From assembly GCA_963719885.1 (NCBI GenBank), contig CAVRDP010000026.1, forward strand, positions 1-64,000: a DNA stretch of 64,000 bases, read 5' to 3'. This document shows, piece after piece, positions 38,243 to 48,911 of the stretch (position 1 is its first letter; every line of letters starts with the position of its first letter). The notes below the pieces were generated by a model. It was not told the origin of the DNA. It did no database searches and saw only the letters and a program-made list of their open reading frames with translations. The DNA comes from JANXQG01 sp963719885. GTDB lineage: Bacteria > Planctomycetota > Planctomycetia > Pirellulales > Thermoguttaceae. A program made the position numbers and the translations under genes.

Positions 38243-38590
38243 GAGCACCCATCCTTATTTCATATTACTTTCCTCCGAGGAGTGTCAAGCCATCGTTTTC
38301 GCCTGGTTTTCGCAGCACTGGAAACTTCCTTTTGTGATAATGAATAAACCTATTGGTGGTACAAAAGTGCCAAGAAACACGAGAAAGTCGTTCCAGTGGG
38401 CAAATACGGGCAAGAAACTCCGCAAATCAACACCAACGGGTGGTCGAGCGGCTAGGCCGTGCAGCCCAGAAAGATTCGCGTGATACACTTTATGGAATTT
38501 AGTTCTTGCAGGGCATGACTGAGACCTGTTCGTTTTCTCGCTTGACCCAAAATCCCCGTTTACCTAGACTGCCAGCCCGGAGAATTCCCC

Positions 38591-39736
38591 ATGAACATCA
38601 TCGACCGCTACTTGCTTCGCCAGTTCGTGCAGAACTTCGTAATCTGCTTCATGAGCCTGATGGGCGTGTACGTGGTTTTTGACGCGTTCACGAATCTTGA
38701 AGCCTTCCTGAGCTTTGCCCAGGGAGCGAAACTGATGAAGATCATGGCGGCGTATTACGGCTATCAGTCGCTGTTTTTCTTCGACCGCATCAGTGCCTTG
38801 CTGGTGCTGATGTCGGCCATGTTCACCATGGCGTGGATCCAGCGGCACCATGAAATGACGGCTCTCATGGCGGCGGGGATCTCGCGGATCCGCGTGGTAG
38901 CGCCCGTGCTCGTGGCCGCGGTGGTCGTCGTCGCGCTGGCGGTGGTCAATCGCGAGATCGTGATCCCCAAGGTCAAGGACGAGCTCGCCAAGCGGCCTTC
39001 CGACCTGAAAGGCAACGTGATCGAGGAATTGCAGTCGCAATACGACAATGCCACGGACGTGCTGATCGGCGGCCGGTGTGCGGTTGTCGATCAGAAGCTG
39101 ATCGAGTTGCCCGTCTTCATCGTGCCGCCTTACAGACCGGCGTTGTGCGCGTACGGCAAACAGTGGTCCGCGGCCACGGCGCGCTACTTGCCGGCGAAAG
39201 ACGGCCGGCCGACCGGCTATTTGTTCACGGACGTCACTGCGCCGAAGGATCTGGCACATCGCCCGTCGCTGGCGCTCGACGGCCGGCCCGTGCTGCTGAC
39301 GCCCCACGATTATCCGACCTGGCTCAAGCCCAATGAGGCCTTCATGGTCAGCAACGTCACGGTCGACGAGTTGACCGGCGGCACGGTCCTGCGGCGGTTT
39401 GCCTCGACGGGCGAGTTGATCTGGGCCTTGAAGACCCACAGCATTTATCTTAGTCCCGACGTGCGGGTGATGATCCACTCGCGGATCTTGCAGCCGCTGC
39501 TGGACATCACACTGCTGTTTCTCGGCCTGCCGCTGGTGGTTGCCCGCGACAATCGCAACGTGTTCATGGCCATCGGCCTGTGCATGGGGCTGGTGGCCCT
39601 GTTTTTCATCGTGGCCATCGCCTGCCAGCAGTTGGGCTCGAATTGCCTGCTCAGTCCCGCGCTGGCAGCCTGGGGGCCGCTGATGATTTTCGTGCCCGCC
39701 GCGGTGGGCATGTCGTCGGCGATGTGGGAACGCTGA
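38591..39736 (+). CDS. LptF/LptG (YjgP/YjgQ) family permease
   Basis: This 381-residue inner-membrane protein belongs to the permease pair that, with LptB, extracts lipopolysaccharide from the inner membrane. It begins MNIIDRYLLRQFVQNFVICF, the family start. It has three N-terminal membrane segments, the conserved coupling-helix region (HHEMTALMAAGISRIRVV), a large periplasmic beta domain (about residues 125-280) and three C-terminal membrane segments (LDITLLFLGLPLVV; AIGLCMGLVALFFIVAIA; AWGPLMIFVPAAVG). It stands alone here, with its partner elsewhere. The promoter region is the composite repeat copy A, whose conserved 34-nt block ends 78 bp before the ATG. Confidence 0.88.
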   Translation: MNIIDRYLLRQFVQNFVICFMSLMGVYVVFDAFTNLEAFLSFAQGAKLMKIMAAYYGYQSLFFFDRISALLVLMSAMFTMAWIQRHHEMTALMAAGISRIRVVAPVLVAAVVVVALAVVNREIVIPKVKDELAKRPSDLKGNVIEELQSQYDNATDVLIGGRCAVVDQKLIELPVFIVPPYRPALCAYGKQWSAATARYLPAKDGRPTGYLFTDVTAPKDLAHRPSLALDGRPVLLTPHDYPTWLKPNEAFMVSNVTVDELTGGTVLRRFASTGELIWALKTHSIYLSPDVRVMIHSRILQPLLDITLLFLGLPLVVARDNRNVFMAIGLCMGLVALFFIVAIACQQLGSNCLLSPALAAWGPLMIFVPAAVGMSSAMWER

Positions 39737-39744
39737 ATAACAGG

Positions 39745-40988
39745 TTACTCCCCCGCATCGAGGACTAGCGGGACAAGCACTTCCCGGCCGCCGCGGATGA
39801 CGCTGATCGTCACCTGCTCGCCGGGATGCTTGCTCTCGATGGCGTCGAGGAAATCGTCGGCCGTCTTGGCCGGCTTTCCGTCGACGCCCACGATCAGGTC
39901 GGCCGCCGAGCGATCGACTGTCTGGTACTCGTAGACGAATGGTCCTTGGCGTTTCTGTTGCCGCACGACTTTGGGTCCGTGCAGCCCGGCGCCTCGGCCG
40001 GACCGCCCGGCGCCAACGTGGCGATCAACAAGCCCTTGTCGGTCTGATAGACCCGTACGATGCCCGCTTCCGGCCGCCGTACGCGGCCTTCGTGGAGCAA
40101 CTGCGGTACGATGCGGGCGATCGTGCCCACGGGGATGGCAAAGCCCACGCCGGCGCTTTCGCCGGTCTTGCTGGCGATGGCCGTATTCATGCCGATCATC
40201 CGCGCATGGCTGTCCAGGAGCGGCCCGCCGGAATTACCCGGATTGATCGCGGCGTCGATCTGGATGATCGACTTCAGCGAACGGCCCGCGCGGCGGCTGG
40301 GCAACGAACGGTTCAGACTGGAAATGATTCCCGTCGTCAGCGTCCGCTCCAACCCGAAAGGGTTGCCGATGGCAAACACCCGCTGCCCGACCAGCAACTG
40401 CGTGGAATTGCCGAAAACGACGGGGAACAGCGATAGCGGCGGGGCATCGATCTTCAGCACCGCTACGTCCGTGGCCGGATCTTGGCCGATCAGTCGCGCG
40501 TCGTAGGTGTTGCCGTCGAATAAGGTCACCTGAATTTGGCGGGCCCCATCCACAACGTGGAAGTTGGTAAGAATATGTCCCTGGCGGTCGAGCACCACTC
40601 CACTCCCCTCGCCTTCCGACGGCACCTCGAACAACAAGATCCGCTCGCCCTGAAAACCCTTCGTGGTGATGTTCACCACGGCGCGGTTGACTTGCTCATA
40701 GACCCAGATATTGACCCGCTCCTCGCTCGTGTACGGGGCCGCTTCCACGGGATTTGGCGAGCCCGTGATTGTCGCGCCGGGCGGCACGGCACGCGGATCG
40801 GACGGCGGCATCGGCATCGCCAGGGCAGGTCCGCCGACAGGGCCGGGGAGAGGCGCGGCGACAACCGGTCCTGCTCCGGGTTCCTGGGCGGCCGAAATTG
40901 GTTCCATGCTGGGGCCGCGCGACAGGACCATGGCCAGCAACCCACCAAGGATTCCGGAAATCAGACAATATAAGGCAGTTCGTTTCAT
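39745..40988 (-). CDS. HtrA/DegQ-type serine protease, frameshifted
   Basis: A second exported HtrA-like protease, convergent with lptF. It has an N-terminal anchor (LYCLISGILGGLLAMVLS), a Pro-rich linker (PPSDPRAVPPG) and the protease domain with His in LTNFHVVDGARQ, Asp in DPATDVAVLKI and Ser in DAAINPGNSGGPLLD. One PDZ domain follows (GLLIATLAPGGPAEA...). The frame shifts by one base near 39985. The second frame completes the PDZ domain: ADLIVGVDGKPAKTADDF, GEQVTISVIRGGREVLV, stop at 39745. One base is missing in GCCGAGGCGCCGGG, within a GC run, so an error is likely. Confidence 0.85.
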
Positions 40989-41074
40989 AGCGCTGCTCCT
41001 CCCATTTTGTACTCCAATGACTTACCCACCTATCTTACCAGATTCATACGATTCTGGGGAGATCGAGCAAGAAA

Positions 41075-41124
41075 AGTAGCAGGCACCGGGCACCATGGGT
41101 ACATGGTGCCCGGTGCCTGCTACT
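41075..41124. repeat. Perfect 23-bp hairpin repeat with GTAGCAGGCA arms and ACCATG core
   Basis: Arms of 23 bp match perfectly around the 4-nt loop GGTA. The outer part (GTAGCAGGCA) is that of the repeat inside the E1 gene (10710-10815); the inner part (GGGCACCATG) is that of the ACCATG palindromes found at five other places. The hairpin therefore links two repeat families. It lies in the 560-bp gap between the second htrA and the acidic repeat protein. Confidence 0.75.
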
Positions 41125-41251
41125 ATGGGCAAGATTCCGAGTGACTGCGGGATTTAACGCGCCTGGCCCTGCAAACGGAAAAGTTTCAGCAAAACGAACT
41201 CTTTGCCAGGCTTAAACAAGCAGATTCGGTTTCGCCTGCATTATCTGCATA

Positions 41252-41297
41252 GGACCGACGCCGCCGGTCCGTCATCATTGCCTGGACCGTTTTTTTT
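41252..41297 (+). terminator. Attenuator-like competing hairpins with T8
   Basis: GGACCG (41252-41257) can pair with CGGTCC (41265-41270), or that same CGGTCC can pair with GGACCG (41284-41289), which is followed directly by eight T. The second pairing is an intrinsic terminator on the plus strand; the first would prevent it. No plus-strand gene ends here, so this is more likely a leader element of the gene starting at 41553, or the end of a small RNA. Confidence 0.45.
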
Positions 41298-41435
41298 GTG
41301 AAAATTCACCGAACCAACAGGCCTGCCTAATTACCGCCGTCTGCCCGTATTGCTTAATGATTACGAATGCGACTCACCGATACCGTTTAGCGAAATTCAA
41401 TCTACGGCCCTCGTAGGACGCGGCCGCCTGAACTG

Positions 41436-41504
41436 AGGAGCTGCAAAAGAACAGGTAGCCCATCCTACACGGCGATTTGCACACCTTATTCTTTTGCGGC
41501 TCCT
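41436..41504 (+). promoter_or_regulatory. Leader hairpin upstream of the acidic repeat protein
   Basis: AGGAGCTGCAAAAGAA (41436-41451) pairs with the inverted TTCTTTTGCGGCTCCT (41489-41504) with one mismatch, enclosing GTAGCCCATCCTAC. The stem ends 48 bp before the start codon, within the likely 5' leader. It may influence mRNA stability or translation. Confidence 0.35.
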
Positions 41505-41552
41505 GACCCCTGTTTAATATTCCGGCACCCATTTACTCGGAGGAATCAAAGA

Positions 41553-43873
41553 ATGAGACGCATTTTCAGTCCATGGTCATGGTCCCTGTCAAACCTCTTT
41601 AGCGGTACGGCGGTTGCCTTGACATTATTTGGCGCCGTCAACGCCGGCGCCGCGATGCTGATGTCGGCCGACTCGGCTATCCAGCCGACTCCCAGCGCTT
41701 CCGCGGGCACTGAGCTCCTGGTTGACTGGAACCAGGATTTCGCCATCCGCTCAGATCAGGGCACGGACAACGCAGAACGTCCCACCTTGCCATCGCTGAC
41801 GCCCGACGAGCCTCAGACCGCGGCTGCCAGCGCATCGAGCGACGAAGCGGCTGCCAGCGATGCCACGGCGGAAAATGAAGGAATGGCCGCGACCGACGAA
41901 GCGACTGCAAGCGACGCCGCAGCCGACAACGAAACGAAGGCCGCGACTGACGGATCGGCTGCCAGCAATGCCACGGCAAACAACGAAACGAAACCTGCGA
42001 CTGACGGATCGGCTGCCAGCGATACCACGGCAAACAACGAAACGAAGGCTGCGACTGACGGATCGGCTGCCAGCGATACCACGGCAAACAACGAAACGAA
42101 GGCTGCGACTGACGGATCGGCTGCCAGCGATGCCACGGTAAACAACGAAACGAAGGCTGCGACTGACGGATCGGCTGCCAGCGATGCCACGGTAAACAAC
42201 GAAACGAAGGCTGCGACTGACGGATCGGCTGCCAGCGATACCACGGCAAACAACGAAACGAAACCTGCGACTGAGAAAAACACGCCCGACGCGACCGATA
42301 ACACCGCTGCGGACGTCCATAACTCGAACACCGAGAACTTCAGCGACTACTACAAGTTCAAGTTCGGTCACTTGGGCGGATACTACGGCGAAAATGCCGA
42401 CACCACCTCGCCTGCCGATAAGCCCGCCAACGACACGGCGACAAACAATTCCGACGGCAATAAGGGCAACGCCGACAGCCAGTCCGGCGAATCCAAATCG
42501 CCCGCCGACAAACCTGCCAACGACACGGCGACGAACAATCCCGACGGCAATAAGAGCAACGCCGACAGCCAGTCCGGCGAATCCAAATCGCCCGCCGACA
42601 AACCTGCCAACGACACGACGACAAATAACACCGACAGCAATATGGGCAACGCCGACGGCCAGTCGGCTGAATCCAAAGCCGCCAACGGCGCGTCGACGGA
42701 CAAGGGTACCGAGAACAGCGCAATCCCGGCCGCCGACACGAATTCCTCCGACGCCAACAAGACCGAGAGCGAGTCGAAGGCCAACACCGCGGACAAGACC
42801 AGCGACGACATCAACTACTCCCGGCCTGAGAACTACCGCCAGGATTACATGAAATATAAGTACGGCTATTCCGGCAACTATTATGGCGGAAACGTCGATG
42901 TAAATCCGAACGCTCCGCAGTCGACGGACAACGGCACGAAGACGGAAGGCACGCCCAAGACCGAGGAAGCGCCGAAGACCGAGGAAGTGCCCAAGACCGA
43001 GGAAGCAACCAAGACCGAGGAAGCGCCAAGACCGAGGAAGCAACCAAGACCGAGGAAGCGCCGAAGACCGAGGAAGCGCCGAAGACCGAGGAAGCGCCGA
43101 AGACCGAGGAAGCGCCGAAGACCGAGGAAGCGACCAAGACCGAGGAAGCAACCAAGACCGAGGAAGCGCCCAAGACCGAGGAAGCGCCGAAGACCGAGGA
43201 AGCGCCGAAGACCGAGGAAGCGCCCAAGACCGAGGAAGCGACCAAGACCGAGGAAGCGACCAAGACCGAGGAAGCGACCAAGACCGAGGAAGCGACCAAG
43301 ACCGAGGAAGCGCCCAAGACTGAGGAGGGGACGAAGACCGAGGAAGCAACCAAGACTGAGGAAACGCCCAAGACCGAGGAAACGACGAAGACCGAGGAAG
43401 CGACCAAGACCGAGGAAGCAACCAAGGCTGCGGAAGTAACTAAGACCGAGGAAGCGACCAAGTCGGACGAGTCGATGAAGTCTTACCCGAAATCCAGCGA
43501 CGCAACCACGGGAAATCCGACGACCGAAAGCTCACCGACCACGGATTCGACCTCGTCGGGCAGCATTCAAGATTACTACCGGTATCGCTACGAGCCGGTC
43601 GAAAGCCAGTATGGCCAAAATCAGGACTCCCCGGCCGAGAAAAATGCAACCCCGTCGACTAGCGACTCCAGCAATACTCAGAATAGCCATGACAACATCC
43701 CGACGAACGACGATGGGGCCGCTGACGAGACCACCACCAACGTGGACAACGGCGAAGGCTCTCCGCTGGCCAGCGCCATGGTGGCCGTGCTTTCGCAGTG
43801 GGCGGAAGACGTCTCCTCGAATTACGGGCTGAATATGTCACAGGTCAAGGATCTGCTGGCCCAGATTAAGTAG
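41553..43873 (+). CDS. Exported acidic repeat protein with three kinds of repeat, one frameshift
   Basis: A signal peptide (SNLFSGTAVALTLFGAVNAGA) starts a protein of about 773 residues. Repeat 1: six 18-residue units NETKAATDGSAASDTTAN (41930-42270). Repeat 2: three 30-residue units starting SPADKPANDT (42411-42680). Repeat 3: about 28 hexapeptides (A/T)(P/T)KTEE (42940-43460). Between the repeats a Tyr-rich motif recurs three times: DYYKFKFGHLGGYYG, DYMKYKYGYSGNYYG and DYYRYRYEPVESQYG. One C is lost near 43027 (GCGCCAAG for GCGCCCAAG), which turns the frame into an artificial Arg/Pro-rich run; the true frame resumes and ends at 43873. Good ribosome binding site (GGAGG). The function is unknown; surface or matrix protein is inferred. 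Confidence 0.7.
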
Positions 43874-43911
43874 TCATGTAATGGTCATAAGTCCAATTTG
43901 AGAATCAACTT

Positions 43912-43943
43912 ACGGCCTGTCAAGTAGCAACTGGACGGGCCGT
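43912..43943 (+). terminator. Terminator after the acidic repeat protein
   Basis: ACGGCCTGTC pairs with GACGGGCCGT (12-nt loop), followed by TTTTC. It lies 39 bp after the stop codon at 43873 on the same strand. Confidence 0.6.
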
Positions 43944-43982
43944 TTTCGTCTGTGGCGTGGGCAACGCTCGCCGCAGGTCCGG

Positions 43983-44036
43983 TCGACCACGACGATGGGC
44001 ACATGGTATCCGACATGGTCGGTGGTCGGCCTGGCA
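43983..44036. repeat. Diverged ACCATG-type palindrome
   Basis: The inverse strand reads ACCACCG, ACCATGTCGGATACCATGTG, CCCATCGTCGTGGTCG in sequence. This is the same two-part layout as at 35885-35925 and 37527-37570 (ACCATGT, 5 bp, ACCATGTACTCATGGTC) with several changes. The outer arms CGACCAC/GTGGTCG pair. It is in the 480-bp gap 43874-44355, which holds no gene. Confidence 0.5.
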
Positions 44037-44355
44037 TACGGCAAGCCACGCCCTGCCAACGGCAAGAATTGGTAGGCCGGCATTTACTGGCCAGCGGCGC
44101 GGTTGCCCCGGAGCGTGTCTCACCCGGTAAGGTGGTCGTTTCTAGTTCTTTTCTCTCTAAGCGGCGTAATCTTCACGGAATTTGGAATTTTATGTGGTAA
44201 TTTTTGTATTGGTGGAGTACAATGACGATTAGCCCAATGGGCAAGTCGACCGTTGGGAAGTACCATCTATATTTCCATGGAATCCCTGTGGTATCCGTTG
44301 CCGCCACGGAACACGGTATACGGTGCCACCTAGACATTTGCCGGGAGAGATAGGC

Positions 44356-47300
44356 ATGTCGAAGCATCCGCTTTTCTTGCATTGGATGTCGTTGCCATTG
44401 GCAACCCTCTTGGGCGTGGCGTTGACCACGACCGTACAAACCCGAGCATTGGGCGGGGAGGCAGCCCGACTCGATGGATTTACCCAGGCCGACGGGAGCA
44501 ACGTCTTTGCGTTGACACTCAAGCCGTCGCCAGCGAAGGCCAATGGACCTCGCGACGTCGTGATTCTTGTCAGCACGGCGGCCAGCCAGACGGGCGATTA
44601 TCGTGCCAAGTCGCTGGCCACGTTGCAATCGACGCTTTCGAAGCTGGACGCGAACGATCGCGTCAAGCTCGTGGCCTTCGACTTGAACGCGACACCCTTG
44701 ACCCAAGGCTTCGTGGCCCCCAGCAGTGCGGAGATGGCCGCGGCCTTGAGCGCGCTCAATCAGCGGACCCCGCTGGGCGCCTGCGACCTGGAGAAGGCCC
44801 TGGAAGCGGCCGCCAAGAGTTTTGCCAGCGATAGCAAGTCGGCGCGGGCCATCGTCTATATCGGCGACGGCAGCAGCCGGGCCAATGTGCTCACGACCGA
44901 TCAACTCGACCGCCTCGTCAACGATCTCGTTGCCCAGCGCCGCGCCGTTCATCGCCTTTGGAGTCGGTCCCCAAATCCAAGAACAGTTGCTCGGCACCCT
45001 GGCCGCGCGCACGGGCGGGATTGTGGCGCCTGAACTGGCCAGTGTGGATGCCGGCGACTACGGGACCGGTCTGGCGCGGGCCGTTCACGGCTCGGTGCTC
45101 TGGCCCAAGGCTGGAGACAGCGTGAAGTGGCCCGAGGGCATGGACGTTTATCCGAAGACTTTTCCGCCCCTCCGCAGTGACCGCGACACAGTGGTGGTCG
45201 GCACTACGAAGTCGACTGCGGCCAAGCAGCCTTCGGGAGTGGAGATCGCCGTGGATGGTCCCGCCGGCGCGGAAAAGCTGGCATGGGACATTCCCGAATT
45301 GAAGTCGGATGCCAAGAACGCCTATCTGGCCAGCCTGGTGAACCAGGCAAAGGTCGACGGTGGCCGAACCTTGCCCTTGATCGATAGCGCAAGCTTGTTC
45401 AACGCGAAAAAGGAGATTGAAGCGGGCGGACGCGGCCTGGCCGATCTGGCCCGTGAGGCCCTCAATGGCGACAACCTGGACAGCGCCGGCAAGTTGGCGG
45501 GCGAAGCCCTGAGCCGCAATCCCAACGACCTTAAGGCCCTGGCGGTCAAGGACGCCATTGCCAGGAAGGCCGGCCATGTTCTGGTTCCCGCCGGCGGTGC
45601 TGCCGGTGTCGTGGGCAAGGCGCGTGACAATGCGCCGGTCGTCGGCGGTCAAGGCGATCTGGACCTGCAGGGCGACAACAACGGACTTCCGCCGCCCGAA
45701 GGCGTCGCCGCCAAGCAGGAAATCAACCAGGCCAACGCTTTGGAAGAGCAGTGGCAGAAGGACGTGCAGAACACGATCAATCAGGCCCGCGGCCTGGTCA
45801 ATGTCGATCCTTCCAAGGCGGCAACCATGATTCAGAACAAGACCAACGATCTGACGGCCGAGACCCAACTCCGGCCGGAAATGCGCGACCGCTTGATGGG
45901 AATGCTCCGCACCACGGGCCGGGAAATCAAGCGTCGCGGGGAGGAATTCACGCACCGCGAGCAGGAGCGCATTCAACAGGAGATGGCCAAACGCGAACAG
46001 GAAATGGCCAACGAGGCGCTCCAGCAGGACCAGCGGAAGGTCAAGCAGTTGATGGAACGTTTCGATGCGTTGATGCTCGAAGGCCGGCACCGCCTGGCGG
46101 AAGAGTCGGCCGCGTTCGAGGCCGAAAAGGTGATCAAACGCTCCCTGCCGTCAGCGGGACCGATGGCGGTCGCAGCCTCGCTCACCGCTCGCAGCACGGA
46201 CGCCTACACCAACATCATGGCGGTCCGCGTCGCCGCGCAGAAGGGCTTCCTCGATTCCATGTTTCAGACCGAGAAGTCGCATGTCCCCGTTCCCGACGAC
46301 CCGCCGATCGTCTATCCGGACGCCGAAGTCTGGAAGGAGCTCACGGCGCGTCGCAAGGAAAAGTACAGCGCTACGGAACTCTCGCGGACGAGCCCGACCG
46401 AAAAGAAGATCGTGGAAGCCCTGAAGTCGCCGACCCAGATCGAATTCGTCGAGACGCCCTTGAAGGACGTCGTCGATTATCTGAAGGACCTGCACCATAT
46501 TGAGATCCAGCTTGATTCCGCGGCGTTGAAGGAGGCAGGCGTCGATGAAAGCACGCCGGTCACGAAGAATCTCAAGGGCATTTCGCTCCGCTCGGCCTTG
46601 AAACTGTTGCTGGATGAATTGCAACTGAAGTACGTGATCCACAACGAAGTGCTGCTGATCACGTCGCCGACCAAGGCGGAGAGCGATGAGTACATGACCA
46701 CCAAGGTCTACCCGGTGGCCGACCTCGTGTTGCCTATCCGAGAAACCGGGATGACCGGCGGATTCGGCGGCTTGGGCGGCATGATGGGCGGCATGGGTGG
46801 CATGGGCGGCGGCATGGGCGGCATGGGCGGCGGCATGGGCGGCATGGGTGGCGGCATGGGCGGCATGGGTGGCGGCATGATGGGAGGCATGGGCGGCGGC
46901 ATGGGCGGCGGCATGGGTGGTGGCATGGGCGGCGGCATGGGTGGTGGCATGGGCGGTATGGGCGGCGGATTCTTCAATGTTCCCCGTGAAATCCTCCCCT
47001 GCGCCAACCAAGGCATGAAGCTCTTTGCCATCCAGCCGGAATCGGTCGCCAAGCAGCCCGCGACCAACCAGGAACCGGCCGCCAAGAAGGTTTCTCCGAT
47101 CGAATTGAACCTTGCCCCGGGCGCCGACGTTCGCCAGGCCTGGGAAGACTTCTTTGCTCGGCACGAGCCGGAAAAGGACCCGGCCAAGCTGAAGCAGATG
47201 GGTCAGGAGGCCCGCGAGGCGTATCAGGCCAAACTGGTCAAGCAACAGCAGGCCGTGCTGGAAACGGTCCAAGAGTTGAAGGAATCCGTTGCCGAGGCGA

Positions 47301-48700
47301 TCAATCACGACAAGAAGGGCGAGGCCACCAAGAAGCACGAGGAGATCATCGCACTGATCGAGGCCGCGCTGCGTCACGATCAGGCCCAGCCCTGGATGTA
47401 TGAGATCCTCGCGCTGAGCATGAAGGCCGCGGGCCGGCCGCAAGAAGAGATCGATCGGGCGATCATGTCGGCTGCCGAGTTCACCCAGAATTCCGCCGAC
47501 CTGATGTACCTCGGCGCGTACCTGGCGCGGTCCAACATGGATCGTCGGGCATTGCAGATCTTCCGGCAGGTTGCCCAGGCCGAACCGCTTTGGCCGGAAC
47601 CCTATTACTACGGCATGCTGGCGGCTCGCAAACTCGAGGATCTGCCGGGCCTGGAGTGGTCGATTGCGGGCATTATCGGCCAGGCATGGCTGCCGGCCCA
47701 GGCCCACATTTTTGACGATGCCATGCGTGTTGCCAAGGCCAAGTTGACCGATCTTCGCGACCACAAGCGGAGCGAGGAAGCCAACCGTTTTGAAGCGACT
47801 CTCAATCAGGCCATCGCTCGCGACTGCGTCGTCACCGTTCAGTGGACCGGCGACGCCGATGTCGACGTCATGGTGAAAGAGCCGGCCGGCACCGTTTGCT
47901 CGCTCCGCAATCAGCGGACCACGAGCGGCGGCATGTTGCTCGGCGACCTGTCGTCGGATGACAAGGCCAGCCTTTTGGGGCACATGGCCGTCTACACTTG
48001 CCCGAAGGCCTTCAGCGGCAACTACCAACTCTTGATCCGCCGGGTCTTCGGCAAGTTGACCACCGGCAAAGTCTCGGTCGAGGTGAATACGCACCTCAAT
48101 ACCAAGATGGTCAAGACCCTGGTAAAAAAGATCCCTCTGGACGGCGGCGAGGCCTTGGTCAAGTTCGACGTGGCCGATGGCCGTCGCAAGGAATCGATCC
48201 AAGAGCAGCAGGTGGTCAATGCCGCGGTGGCGGCCGTGGCTCAACGGAACCTGGCCAACCACCCTGAGATCCTGGCACAACAGTTCGGTGCGCTGAACGA
48301 CCCGGGCGCGGCCGCTGCCTTGGGTGCCGTCCAACAGGCCGCGTCGGCATCGTCGGCCGGACAATCGCAACAGATCAACCCATTGGCCTTCCCCGCGGCC
48401 TGGGCGAACGGGTTGCACGGCGCGGTGGGCTACGAGCCGATCATTATCACGCTGCCCGAAGGCACAAACATGATGGCGACCGCCGTAGTGTCGGCTGACC
48501 GGCGTTATGTTCGCATCACCTGCCAGCCATTGTTCTCGGCGGTCACCAATGTCGTTACGTTCAGCATGGCCGACGGAACAACGCAGAATACGACCGGCGC
48601 ATACGGCGGTGGCGCCGGCGGCGGCATCGGTAGCAACCCCGGTAACGGTGTCGGGGGCGGCGCCGCCGGCGGCGGCGCCGGCGGCGGCGGTCTCTTCTAA
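44356..48700 (+). CDS. Giant exported protein: VWA domain, STN (secretin-type) domain, GMGG repeats, frameshifted
   Basis: About 1,447 residues. Signal-like start (MSKHPLFLHWMSLPLATLL), then a von Willebrand A-like domain (RDVVILVSTAASQTGDYRAK, DRVKLVAFD, ARAIVYIGDGSS) that shifts frame near 44945 and continues FIAFGVGPQIQEQLLG. A helical middle with a strong coiled coil follows (HREQERIQQEMAKREQEMAN). A secretin/TonB short N-terminal domain comes next (IEFVETPLKDVVDYLKDLHH, LKGISLRSALKLLLDELQLK), then a Gly-Met-Gly-Gly run (46760-46970), TPR-like helices and a beta-rich domain (TVQWTGDADVDVMVKEPAGT). A Gly-rich C-terminus ends it. Such proteins are typical of planctomycetes; the function is not established. 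Confidence 0.7.
46760..46970. repeat. 12-bp minisatellite coding for GMGG
   Basis: About 17 copies of GGCATGGGCGGC-like units encode the Gly-Met-Gly-Gly tract within the VWA/STN protein. The number of units is likely to vary between strains, as all are multiples of three bases. A large open frame exists on the opposite strand through this region only because of the biased composition. Confidence 0.8.
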
Positions 48701-48732
48701 TCCCAGTTCCGACCATGTCCACGATTAGCGCG

Positions 48733-48760
48733 AGGCCCCCGGAAGTAATTCCGGGGGCCT
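48733..48760 (+). terminator. Strong terminator-type hairpin after the giant protein
   Basis: AGGCCCCCGGAA pairs perfectly with TTCCGGGGGCCT around GTAA, followed by TTCC. It lies 33 bp after the stop codon at 48700. A second, weaker palindrome (GTAGAGTGGGAC, then GTCCCACCCTAC-like) follows at 48770-48803. Confidence 0.7.
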
Positions 48761-48911
48761 TTCCATTGGTAGAGTGGGACAATCTCGCCCCACCCTATGG
48801 AGTTATTCCACCTCTTCCTTTTGCGAAAAAAGTATGGATCATGCAAACTTTTCGGTCGAAGAAATTGTAGATAGCATCTCACAGCCCGCCAAAAGCGGAA
48901 GGAACCCCGCC

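Larger units (their letters stand above)
35860..38512 (+). repeat. Composite noncoding repeat region, copy A (upstream of lptF)
   Basis: This 2.6-kb gene-free stretch shares blocks, in the same order, with the inverse of 59243-60300. Shared parts are: a C/T-rich 'CCCTCTCCCG' region with an ACCATG palindrome (35885-35925); 35985-36135 (GAATTCCTCGCGAAAAGCAG-like block ending CAAACGTACTTAT); 37761-37900 (ATAGTTACGACGAATAACGTC, TTGTTCTTTG and GGACACGCGGC); 38054-38100; a decamer array; and a 34-nt block identical in both copies (38479-38512). Copy A is longer because it has internal duplications (36236-36340 resembles 37617-37720), a minisatellite and an inserted MITE. No convincing coding frame is present on either strand. 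Confidence 0.7.

Noticed and set aside
41751..43421. A 556-residue minus-strand open frame over the acidic repeat protein
   Set aside because: Its low-complexity sequence (RSWSLPRS repeats) mirrors the repeat DNA, and it has no ribosome binding site or known domain.
43025..43439. An Arg/Pro-rich (RPRKR repeat) protein end in one frame
   Set aside because: It is created by a one-base loss in a C run; the other frame continues the KTEEAP repeat found before the break and reaches a sensible C-terminus.
46151..48418. A 755-residue open frame on the minus strand opposite the giant protein
   Set aside because: It is a by-product of biased codon use and the GMGG repeat; the plus strand has recognisable domains, a start with ribosome binding site and a terminator.
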